Assembly: GCA_022457155.1 (NCBI GenBank)
Contig: JAJGOT010000289.1
Location: forward strand, 623,501 to 687,500
Direction: 5' to 3'
DNA from: Cladopsammia gracilis
Lineage: Eukaryota > Cnidaria > Anthozoa > Scleractinia > Dendrophylliidae
Length of the DNA: 64,000 nt
A program made the position numbers and the translations under genes. This document shows positions 56,020 through 64,000 of this stretch, piece by piece. Each line of letters starts with the position of its first letter. The first letter of the stretch is position 1. The notes beneath the pieces are model-generated. The model saw only the letters and a program-made list of their open reading frames with translations. It searched no databases and had not been told where the DNA came from.

Positions 56020-59000
56020 GTCAATAGCCCATTCGGTTTCGCCTCATGGGCTATTGACCCGTAGCCCTTTCGGGCTACGGGTCTAATTGTTAATTATAAC
56101 AATGCGTGTAGCTGCATAATGCAGGAATAACGGCTATGCGTCAAATAGACCAATTCCGATATATTAAAATTCATACTTGGCTCCGAGGCTTGGGGGGAGA
56201 AAATAAAAGAAATCACATTGAGGTTCAGCGTTGAATTATTCATTTCTTTTGTTTAATTCCCCCAAGCCTCGGAGCCAAGTATGAATTTTAATATATCGGA
56301 ATTGGTCTATTACTGTTTCATCAAAAGAGGTGTTTGGACAGGGCGACCCACTATCCGCTTATTTATTTATTATTGCACTTGAAATTCTGTTAATCCGTAT
56401 TCGTGATGATTCGAACAGTATTTGAGCATTTCTGGCATAAAAATCAATAATGAAGAATTTAAACTTTGTGCCTTTGCTGACGACTTAACTTGTTTTCTGA
56501 GATACAAATTATCGTATATTAATTTACAGAGTATCTTGAAAATTAGTTTTTCTGCATGCTCAGGACTAAAGCTGAATAAAACAAAAACAGAATTTCTGTG
56601 GCTCGGCAGTAAAAAGGACTCCATAGACTCTCTTCCCGATCAAAATTTAAGTAAGAAACCAGTTAAAATTGTAGGTATTTATTTCACATACAACATTAAA
56701 AAGAGGAAGGAATGTAACTTCGATAAGATAATTAAAGATACCAATCCTTGCTGCGCGGAAATGGAGAAAACTTACTCTATACGGTCGAATCCAAATTATA
56801 AAAACGTTTGCAATTCCAAAAATAATGTAAAGGGCTTCTCTTTATAGTCACATCGATAAAGAAACCATGCAAAGAAATAAATAGCCTCATCAGTTTATAA
56901 TATTATTTGGAATGGTAAAGATAAAATTAAATGATTAGCACTTATTAACAGTTATGAGAATGGGGGTCTCAAGGCTCCCCACCTTGTATCCTTAATTCGG
57001 GTTAATTGAAACTCAAAGAATACGACACATTGATAGATTTTTAGATGACGAAAATGTGAATGTTTGGAAGACGATCCTAAACTACCATCTTAGCAAGGTC
57101 GGAGCCCCTTTTTTATTTCAATGCAACTTTAATGTTAACAAATTGCGCATTAAACTTCCCGTTTTCTTTGATGAATGTATCAGAGCCTCGAAAAGTCATA
57201 GCATGTAATCCTCTCCTACCTCTAGATCTGAACTTCTCTCAGAAATACTTTGGAACAATCAGCACATTTGTATTGGTGGCAAAACGGTTTACAATGACAA
57301 GCTAGTTAAAATTGGAATTATAAAAACTGTTGATATATGACAGTGGAAATTTATGCAAATGAACCATCTAAAAAAACCGCTATCCTGCACTGAGTGCCTC
57401 ATACTAATTTCTATTAGGAAGAATGTATAACGCCTTACCAGCACACTGGAAACGTACTTTGCGTTGTCACAATGTGGAAAACGTTCTAAATACACCACCA
57501 AATGGATCTCCCATAAACCCAGGCACTTAAAACAAACAGGCCGGGCGGATCCAGGATTTTTCTTAGGAGTGGGTGCACCTCTAAGAAATGACGTAACCAC
57601 GTTTTTTTTCCTTCTTTTCTTTGCAGAATACCAGTTATATTAGAAAGATGCAGGTCATCTCGCGGGGGGGGGGGGGGGGGGGGAGGGGTGTGCGCACCCC
57701 CTGCACCCCCCCCCCCCCCAGATCGGCCCCTGAAAAAGATATATAGATAGATAGATAACGGTATTTCCATCAGCTTAAATTATCATAATCAGCTAACTAC
57801 CTAACTTCCTAACTACAAATTAGAGGTATAATATAAAAAAAATAAAAACTGCTTTTCATGGAGGCCGTGTTCAAAAATATATTTAAAACTTTACTTAAAA
57901 ACTATGGCGACTTAGTTTTGTCTTAAATTCGCTTAAGGAAGACGCTAGTCTTAATTCTATGGGTAAGTTGTTCCACAACTGAGCTCCACTGTATGAAAAA
58001 CTTCTTTTCAGATAATCAGTGCGAGGTTGTGGAAGAACTAGTTTGTTTTCGGTATTCCTTAAACGATAAGCATTCGCGTTATCGCGATAAACAAATCTTG
58101 ATAGTAGATATTCTGGAGTCATCCCATGTAAGGTCTTATACATCATGATAGATTTCATTTCTAATCTTTGATGACAGAGTTTACGCCACCCTAATGCCCG
58201 GAACACATCATCCAAATTACTATCGTAGCTCGCAGACATTAAAATGCGGGCTGTGCGATTTTGAAGCCTTTGAAGCTTTTCAGAAAGGCCCTTGTTACAG
58301 TTTCCCCACACCATCACTGCAATAATCAAAGTGAGGCTGAACAAGGCTATTATAAACTTTGATTAAAATATTAAATGGGATAAGATGCCGTATCCGTTTA
58401 ATTGCACCAATGACGGAAGCAATCTTTTTACAGACATTTTCAATATGGTATTCCCAGTTTAAGGTTTGGTCGATGTAGACTCCAAGGGATTTAGCTTATG
58501 CTACTTGTTCTACAGCGTTATTATTTATAGTAAGAGAAGGGCTTTCTGAAAATTGCGATAACTTCTGCCTTGAAGTATCAAAGAAAACTTACTGGGATAA
58601 AGTTGACACTATAGCTCTCAAACCAACTTCAAGAACTATACAAATATACACACGCCCTTACAAGACAACAATTGATTGTAAAGCTAGAGAGTTTCAGTAT
58701 AAAATCCTCAATCGAATACTTTATACTAATAAAATACTTTTCAAAATGAAGCTGGTAGAAACCCCGCTTTGCAATTTTTGTAAGGAGAACGACGAACCCT
58801 CGAGCATTTACTGTACCGCTGTACTCATGTTAGAGACTTTTGGCTATCAGTAATTAATTGGCTTAATACAATTCTTGAACCTTCTATTGAACACTTTAGT
58901 GAAACAGATATATGTTTGGATATTGGAACTATAACAAAGAAATTCTGGTAACAAATCATGTCATTTTATTAGCGAAACAACGTATTTACCAATGTAGGTG

Positions 59001-60194
59001 TAACGCCTTTATTCTTCTGTAATACAGTAGAACCCCGCTAACTCGAACTCTGAAGGGAAACGAAAATCGATTCAAGTTAGCGGGGGTTCGAGTTATCGGG
59101 GTCGGTGAAACATTTATTTGTTTTTGTTAATTATCAATAATGGCGACGATAAACATCGCTCAATTTGCGTGTGGTATTAAACAAGAAATTCCAAAGATTA
59201 TGACTTCGAGCTAAGTGTACATGTAACTTTATCATTTTGGTATACAGCTATTTCAATAAACGTTGTCGGATGAAAGCTTAAAGCCAAGACCGCAAGGTAT
59301 TATGGGTTAGGGTAAAAAGCCATTGAATAAAAATCCCATACTACCTTGCGGTCCGACAAAGTTAATTGAAATAGCTGTATGTTTTTGCAATGTAAACAAA
59401 GTTTGTAGTGTATTACTACAGTCCAACTAAATACAAAACAACCTGTCCGTTTTTCCTATTTTCACTGCCGAGGCAAAAGACACCGCATCCGGTAGTGAAT
59501 GATAAGATCGTGAAATGAGTGTTAAACACGTGATCTGTCCGAATTTACAATCAGATAACAAGCAGCCTATTTTCTTGATACTCTATTTCGAGAATTCATA
59601 ACAACAGAGTTCGAGTTATCGGGGTAAATTTGTGCCAAGGGAAACGGAAATAGTTCGAGTTGGCGGGGAATTCGAGTTATCCGAGATCGAGTTATCCGAG
59701 TAAAAATGACTCAAAAATAGAATCAAATCCAAGGGAAATCGAACTTAGTTCGAGTTAGCGGAGAGTTCGAGTTATCTGATTTCGAGTTACCGTGTGGCAT
59801 GAAATTTTCGCGGGAGTTTATTTTCGCGAATTTCGCGAATTTTCCGGCGATTCGCGAAAATTAAATCTCGCGAAAATAATCTCCCGCGAAAAAAAAATCC
59901 GCGAAGATTTACTCCATTTCTTTATATTAATGAATTTCAATTAAATTGACTGCAAACAATATCACAGCCTTCTTCTTTGCAATTTAAACAAAATGAACAG
60001 TGTTTGCGGTCTCTGTGTAAATTTATAACTCTGGAGGAGACTATCTACTAAAAAACAAAAACCTTTCGGGATTATTTGAAAATCCTCTGATCGCTGATAA
60101 GTCTCTGCTTGTGGACTGCGCCAACGAGAGTGACTCTGACGACGACGAATACGACGTGGAATGTAACGGTACATACTGTTACCACAGAAAATGA
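52336..60194 (+). CDS. Unrecognised secreted glycoprotein, three exons
   Basis: Exons 52336-52390, 52543-52794 and 60037-60194 join in phase (1 and 1) to 154 residues plus TGA. Exon 1 is a typical signal peptide, MSLLTSVFVGIFILSTVG. The mature part has five N-x-S/T sequons (NFS, NCS, NLS, NES, NGT), four cysteines after the leader and an acidic run SDSDDDEYD near the end, followed by ECNGTYCYHRK. No family is recognised. The density of sequons and the leader are what one expects of a secreted or matrix protein. Intron 2 is 7.2 kb and stuffed with retrotransposons. The exon 3 acceptor (CTCTGGAG or CTCTGGAGGAG) has a weak pyrimidine tract, so exon 3 is the least certain part. Confidence 0.55.
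52543..52794 (+). CDS. Secreted protein exon 2
   Basis: 84 codons starting ETRVKESVGP and ending RELKARLP, with sequons NFS and NCS and a YDREETIKRTIDSRSG stretch. The acceptor is GATCTTAAG and the donor CCCG|GTAAGA, phase 1. Confidence 0.65.
52912..53440. mobile_element. pogo/Tigger-like MITE CAGTTGAACCTC
   Basis: TA-CAGTTGAACCTC at the left and GAGGCTCAACTG-TA at the right, with TA target duplications. Inside, TCGTAAGCGACCACCTCT-like motifs repeat near both ends. Confidence 0.8.
53848..54054 (-). mobile_element. LINE 3' fragment (C-terminal reverse-transcriptase tail)
   Basis: The minus-strand frame includes VPRFSSRYMKDSVAFRGSIL and WN, the pattern of the C-terminal end of jockey/CR1-type LINE polyproteins (RFS-R---S---RG--LWN). 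Only the last 60-70 codons remain. Confidence 0.5.
54105..54414. mobile_element. pogo-like MITE AGAACCCCGCTAACTCGAAC
   Basis: AGAACCCCGCTAACTCGAAC at the left and CCAGTTAGCGGAACCTACTG at the right. A longer relative (CAGTAGAACCCCGCTAACTC) lies at 59025. Confidence 0.65.
55786..55986. mobile_element. MITE TTAGTATCACCCAACTAGT inside the LINE
   Basis: TTAGTATCACCCAACTAGT at the left and ACTAGTTGGGTGATACTAA at the right. It interrupts the RT core between INWIK and the RQGDPLS block. Confidence 0.8.
55989..56093. mobile_element. Palindromic MITE ACAATTAGACCC
   Basis: ACAATTAGACCCTTCGCCC at the left is mirrored by GGGTCTAATTGT at the right, with an inner GGGTCAATAGCCCAT palindrome pair. It directly follows the previous MITE. 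Confidence 0.7.
56144..56311. mobile_element. MITE AATAGACCAATTCCGATATA
   Basis: Inverted arms of about 55 bp: AATAGACCAATTCCGATATA continuing to CTCCGAGGCTTGGGGG, mirrored at 56250-56311. It is the third insertion in the same stretch of LINE. Confidence 0.8.
57530..57740. repeat. Low-complexity G/C hairpin
   Basis: Contains a run of about 20 G (57664-57683) followed within 20 bases by a 16-base C run (57704-57719), which can pair. It begins GGCCGGGCGGATCCAGG and ends ATCGGCCCCTG, suggesting a short element inserted in the LINE. Confidence 0.6.
57895..58577 (-). mobile_element. CR1/jockey-type LINE 3' fragment
   Basis: A minus-strand frame of 149 codons with KLQRLQNRTARILM, GWRKLCHQRLEMKSIMMYKT, MTPEYLLSRF and SYSGAQLWNNLPIELRLA, the classic C-terminal region of CR1/jockey reverse transcriptases. 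Degraded upstream sequence reaches about 58577, where the L1-like LINE resumes. This copy therefore inserted into the older LINE. Confidence 0.8.
59025..59795. mobile_element. pogo-like element with CTAACTCGAACTC repeats
   Basis: TA-CAGTAGAACCCCGCTAACTC at the left. The right part has repeated TCGAGTTAGCGG and GAGTTATC motifs but the mirrored end is degraded. It contains the TA-target MITE 59245-59377. Confidence 0.65.
59245..59377. mobile_element. TA-target MITE CAGCTATTTCAAT, copy 2
   Basis: TA flanks at 59243-59244 and 59378-59379. Similar to 46292-46446 but with a deletion in the right arm after CTTGCGGTC. Confidence 0.83.
60037..60194 (+). CDS. Secreted protein exon 3 (stop)
   Basis: Starts GDYLLKNKNLSGLFENPLIA and ends ECNGTYCYHRK-TGA. 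The phase matches exon 2. A second acceptor three bases later (GGAGGAG|AC) would change GD to D. The alternative T-rich frame over the same bases is not phase-compatible. Confidence 0.5.
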
Positions 60195-61120
60195 GCAAAC
60201 TCCGCGCCAAACACAAATTCAAACAACGCCAGCTGTCAGTTCAACATCCACGGAAAGTGCTGCTAATACCAAAAGGTCGAAAACCGGCACCCTAAAAGGT
60301 AATTTTGTTTGATGGCCGTGTCTCAAATGAATTTTTACCCCTAAGAGGTACCAATTCTCAAACAACACATGTCATATTCTGGGCTTAATACCCTAAAAGG
60401 TACCGCGATAATTCCAAGGGGGATCATTTTGAATTTTAGCACCCTTACAAATTCTGACTCCTAAAAGGTACGACGAGCACCCCCGTCATTTTTATATGGG
60501 AGTTCCCCCCCAGGGGGGGGGACGGGTCTGGCATCTGAAACCTTGTTGTGGCTTCATTTTGAAAAGTCACTGTCCGTTTTATGTTTGTAAAAGTTTGTTA
60601 GTGGAATGGCACAAGCTAGGAAGACGTATACACTTAATTAGAAATACTAATTATGTTCTCTCTTCTTGGTTAACTATCTTTTATAATTTTTTGTTTTCTT
60701 CTATGTCTCTCCTCTATGTCATGTAGATGTCATAAACTCGCCCTTGATAGAAAAGACTGACAAGAAAATGAAAGCTCTGAATACTCGTGGACCTCATGCA
60801 GCGCGGCAATGCAAAGTAGAGTTAAAGATCACTTCAGAAAAAACATCCAAGCCCAAGAAATTAACAAGACGGAAATTTCCCTCCTTTTTTAAATGGGTTA
60901 AAAAAATTGACATTAACATTAACATTGGCATTAAAATTGACATTGACATTACTATAAAAAGGGTAAAATAGGGTTTCCCAATCCCGCTTCCCGCCACTAT
61001 TTATTCTTTCATCCAGCCAGCCCGCTTGCTTCGGACATGTTATCCCGATCTCGCTTCCAAAATGCTTTTTATGCATGACAAGTCGCAGTTTTTTCCGGAC
61101 GAGACGCAATTTCCGCGGGC
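60195..61120 (+). other. Downstream flank of the secreted-protein gene
   Basis: 60290-60530 is a dispersed repeat with CCCTAAAAGGTAC motifs and a GGGGGGGG tract. 60727-60969 is an open, lysine-rich frame preceded by an AG; its end is a GACATTAACATTAACATT-type simple repeat. No poly(A) signal was recognised. Confidence 0.4.
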
Positions 61121-61265
61121 TAAAGGCTGGTTTTCAATGGCGACGGAGTCCGAGTCGGAGTCGTAGTCGGAGTCGTAAGAGCGCTTCCGACTTAGTGAAA
61201 ATCGAAAATCGGAGTCTTAAGCGGAGTCATAAGCTCGTCGGAATCGCAAGCAGAAGCGAATAAAC

Positions 61266-61853
61266 CACAGGCAGCCCAAGCTTAGTGTATGTTACGCAAC
61301 GAACGATTTATAGACCTTGTATGGGAAATTCAATTTCGTCTTATATATGCTAAAATAAGCTTTAAAGTAGAAATAAACTTCACTTTCCTCAACGTTGTGT
61401 TTTCGTTGTGTCTTTTATACAATTTGGGCGCAAATGATGTCTATTTTAGACGGTTTTGTGGCTTTCGAGTTTTTATGAATGGAAACGACAATCAACGACA
61501 TCGCGAAAACTCGTAAGCCACAGAACCGTCTAAAATGGACATCATTTGCACCCAAATTGCATACAAGACACAACGAAAACACAATATTGAGGTAAGTGAA
61601 GTTTATTTCTAAGTTAAAGTTTTTTTTTAGCATATATCGGACTAAAATAAATTTCCCATACAAAGTCTATAAATCGTTCGTTGCGTAATAACAAAGAACC
61701 ATCACATACTAAGGTCCGGTTCAAACGTCGAACTTCACATGTGCCGAACCTAATGCAAATGAGAAAAATCTATTGTTCTTGCTCATTTGCATTAGGTTCG
61801 GCACATGTGAAGTTCGACGTTTGAACTGGGCCTAAGCTTGGGCTGCCTGTGAA
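61266..61853. mobile_element. Middle palindromic element CACAGGCAGCCCAAGCTTAG
   Basis: CACAGGCAGCCCAAGCTTAG at the left is mirrored by GCTTGGGCTGCCTGTG at the right. Arms of about 200 bp mirror each other around 61490: GAACGATTTATAGACCTTGT against its complement near 61665, and TTAGACGGTTTTGTGGCTT against its complement near 61525. It contains the Harbinger-like MITE 61713-61832 near its right end. Confidence 0.8.
61713..61832. mobile_element. PIF/Harbinger-like MITE, 120-bp hairpin (TAA duplication)
   Basis: TAA flanks at 61710-61712 and 61833-61835. GGTCCGGTTCAAACGTCGAA is mirrored by TTCGACGTTTGAACTGGGCC; almost the whole element is one hairpin. It is the short relative of 43728-44135 and the innermost insertion here. 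Confidence 0.88.
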
Positions 61854-62499
61854 TAAACCAATTACAATCCCTTTCTTGCTTACGACCCCGACAATCCAGC
61901 TTTCACGAGATCGTAAGCGACGGAATCATAAGCGCAATCGGAAGCTCTGCTTACGACTCCGTTGTTTGATTTTCACTAGATACGCTTCCGATTACGACTC
62001 CGACTCCGTCGCTAGTGAAAACCAGCCTTAGTGCATTACAACCTCGGCCTTTAATTTGTTTACGGCAGCAGTCAGTTTAGTCTGGTAAATTTAAATTTGT
62101 TAATTTTTGTGTTCAGGAAGGGCTGATTTCGTATTAAACTACAATTTCCATCACTATTTCGTTAAGGATTTAAACTGCAGGATGGTGTGCAGTGATAAAC
62201 GACAATATACTCTCTTAGTTTTTATGTTTTGTTGAAGTGCCGACCGTCTTTAGGCAATGGTGACCCTTGTCAGTAACCTTTCTATCACTGCTTTAGCATA
62301 ACCTCTTGTTTCGAGGCGTAGTTTGAAGTTAGAAAGGCACTCTTCAAATGTTGTTTTTGAACAGTTTGTTCTAAGTAGTCGAAATGCCTTGTCTTAAACG
62401 AAACCTCTCTTCACGCCTGGTGGGTGACAGGAAGTGAAATGTGTATACATACATACATTTTATTGAAGCTCCCTTTACAGGGCTTTTCAGCCACAATAT

Positions 62500-62724
62500 A
62501 CTAATTAAGATTAATTACAAATAAAAATAAAAATCATTCTAAGAGCATATTTACTCTTTAAAAATACTGCAGTCCGCTACTTCTAAGATCTTTGGGGAGT
62601 CTGTTCCAACATGTAGCGCCTCTTTTGGCAAAAGATCTCTGCCCAGATTTTAATCTGCATCTCGGTAGATTAAAATCTTTCTTATATCGTGTATTTCTGT
62701 CGTGAACATCTAGTCCACGTGTGA
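62500..62724 (-). mobile_element. LINE 3' fragment (jockey/CR1-type tail)
   Basis: Minus-strand translation of 62722 to 62560 reads LDVHDRNTRYKKDFNLPRCR, then GQRSFAKRGATCWNRLPKDL and a stop after RSSGLQYF. The H--NTR, GQRSF--RG----WN-LP pattern is typical of LINE C-termini. The remainder is lost. Confidence 0.7.
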
Positions 62725-62778
62725 ATTAAAAGGTTTCGGACGGCTTAAAGTAAGTTTTGATATCCAGTAACGCTGTTT

Positions 62779-62850
62779 TACCGGAAGTGGGAGTATCCGG
62801 AAGTTTCTAAACAGGAAGTGTAAATGGCAAAGCTATGAACCGGAAGTGCC
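62779..62850. promoter_or_regulatory. Cluster of four ETS-type GGAAGT motifs
   Basis: ACCGGAAGTG (62780), TCCGGAAGTT (62796), ACAGGAAGTG (62811) and ACCGGAAGTG (62839) lie within 70 bp in the same orientation. C/ACCGGAAGT is the core site of ETS factors, frequent in animal promoters. No gene start is identified next to it. Confidence 0.4.
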
Positions 62851-62907
62851 CAATTTAAAATATGCGTGCATAAATTTGCATGCAAAATCATGACACCAAA
62901 AAAAAAA

Positions 62908-62910
62908 AAC

Positions 62911-62959
<49 letters not shown>

Positions 62960-63016
62960 TAATAATAATAATACGGCAACTGGAGAGAATCGAATAATAA
63001 TAATAATAATAATAAA
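62908..63016 (+). repeat. (AAT)n microsatellite
   Basis: Runs of ATAATAATAATAATAATAAT at 62911-62972 and again at 62994-63016, separated by CGGCAACTGGAGAGAATCG. Confidence 0.95.
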
Positions 63017-64000
63017 AAGGAAAAAAAGAAAAACGGAGCCCATTTTTTAATCTCATGCCGCTTCGCGCATGAGTAATAATCTCGAATTAAAGATAAGTCA
63101 GAATCACATTTCCCTGAGACCTCTTTCAATTTATAAGTGAGTTTCCACATGTAAATTATGTCACCAAGTTGAATAAAAGGTGCTTTGAAAATCTCAGAGT
63201 TGTGTGTGAGCAGGATAGGCTCCTGGTGTGGTTTATGTTTTTTTAATGTACACTTTTAAGTAAAAGTAAGTCAAATCGCCAGAAAAAGATTTCCCTTATT
63301 GCAATGAGCTGATCATCTCTGGATTCATTAATTCCAAAGTTTAGCCGAAAGATTGACGACGATAGGCGAACATTAAAGTTAACAGCCAAAAACATATGTT
63401 TGGTGATGAGTCATACCCGCCAAATGTGACTTTTTCCACCTGCTCTTTCATCATACACCATACATCTTTCATGCCAAGCGCCACGCTGTATAAACTATCC
63501 GGCTTCAAAGCATCCGAAATCTCAATTTCACCGACTTGGTTTATCTCGATCTTCTAGTGGCTTAAACTTTAATTAATTACGTTAAGCGTAATGAACGAGT
63601 TATAGCACACGGGGAGAAATATGCAAGTTGTCATTCCTCCCTTCCTTCAGTCTATCAGCCATTAACTTTTATTGGTAATTCCGCTGACCAGTACGGCCTT
63701 TTACCCGTTCTAAATGCAAAGAAAATTAATATAGAACTCAACCGCCGAAAAAGAGGACGCTATTAACACAAGGTACTGACGTTTCGCGTTTGGAGTCCTT
63801 TAATGAAAAATTAAAACCGATCTCTGGACTTAAAATGGATTTTTCAACAAAAACTAAACACGGATTAGATATCAAAATTTAACCATACTAATTACTTGTG
63901 TATTTGCTTTTTTGCGATTCTAACTTTCCTTAGCCTTAATTTATGTGGAAAGTTCTCCAACAAAGAAAGACTAGGGAAAGGCCATCACAGCTTTTTGTAC
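63017..64000. other. Right end of window, no gene seen
   Basis: 63590-63850 is the third copy of the dispersed repeat at 50700-51190. The remaining sequence is AT-rich with no recognised coding, RNA or inverted-repeat structure. Confidence 0.45.

Larger units (their letters stand above)
54440..58970 (+). mobile_element. Broken L1-like LINE, interrupted by later insertions
   Basis: Disconnected frames in order along the plus strand match an L1/Tx1-type ORF2. KYFLNLETRKK lies near 55020 and FYSDLYSN near 55148. NWRPISLLNVDAKIASKALT follows near 55460. The RT core is SDAVRNKNEILEFTES with DFEKAFDSLNW (55600-55780). RQGDPLSAYLFIIALEILL is near 56333 and CAFADDLTCF near 56465, the catalytic FADD being equivalent to YADD. 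CKAREFQYKILNRILYTNKI with LCNFCKEN lies near 58680-58790. Stops, frameshifts and insertions make it inactive. Confidence 0.75.
61123..62029. mobile_element. Outer MITE AAGGCTGGTTTTC, host of nested insertions
   Basis: AAGGCTGGTTTTCAATGGCG followed by ACGGAGTCCGAGTCGGAGTC at the left, mirrored by CGACTCCGTCGCTAGTGAAA and ACCAGCCTT at the right. GGAGTCGTAAG-type motifs repeat in both arms. A second palindromic element (about 61266-61853) sits at its centre. Confidence 0.8.

Noticed and set aside
60100..60312. Thr/Ser-rich mucin-like frame and its possible continuation at 60727-60969
   Set aside because: Its phase does not match exon 2 of the secreted-protein gene, its donor lies in a dispersed CCTAAAAGGTA repeat, and the other frame gives a Cys/Asp-rich end with sequons and a stop.
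1..64000. CRISPR array, operon or bacterial defence system
   Set aside because: The tandem arrays lack a constant-repeat/variable-spacer pattern, and all genes are spliced animal genes.

Overview
The window is eukaryotic, animal nuclear DNA: intron-rich, AT-rich and full of short inverted-repeat transposons, minisatellites and broken retrotransposons. Gene content and the character of the repeats suggest a cnidarian, most likely an anthozoan such as a stony coral. This is an inference from style; no marker gene fixes the species.

Layout. 1-2,635 is intergenic with two dispersed repeats. 2,636-3,265 is an intron-less gene for a small two-membrane-segment protein with a PPxY tail. 3,266-9,086 is intergenic, with several MITEs and small arrays. 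9,087-12,551 (minus) is a two-exon gene for mitochondrial ribosomal protein uS14m (MRPS14); its single intron holds a large fold-back element. 13,019-44,911 (plus) is a complete 25-exon gene for ANKIB1, an ankyrin-repeat RING-between-RING (RBR) ubiquitin ligase. All 25 exons join in phase to give 974 codons, with N-terminal glycine, ankyrin repeats, UBA-like segment, RING1, IBR, catalytic RING2, Ariadne-type helical region and three ubiquitin-interacting motifs. MRPS14 and ANKIB1 start head-to-head 467 bp apart and probably share a promoter. 44,912-52,335 is intergenic and repeat-rich, with one very regular palindromic array. 52,336-60,194 (plus) carries three phase-compatible exons of an unrecognised small secreted protein with five N-glycosylation sequons; its 7.2-kb second intron contains a broken L1-like LINE, a minus-strand CR1/jockey-type LINE tail and several MITEs. 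60,195-64,000 is intergenic with a triple-nested element, a further LINE tail, an ETS-motif cluster and an (AAT)n tract.

Themes. Many repeats can be sorted by target-site duplication: hAT-like (8 bp), Mutator-like (9-10 bp), TTAA type, PIF/Harbinger-like (TTA/TAA) and mariner/pogo-like (TA). The ANKIB1 introns show repeats impinging on splicing and 3'-end signals. Intron 18 has a 93-bp array grown from the end of exon 18 including its splice donor. Exon 20 has a (TGAT)n tract instead of a polypyrimidine tract, ending in a NAGNAG acceptor. A MITE abuts the exon 17 acceptor, and a MITE supplies the first AATAAA after the stop codon. No CRISPR array, prokaryotic operon, rRNA or convincing tRNA was seen.
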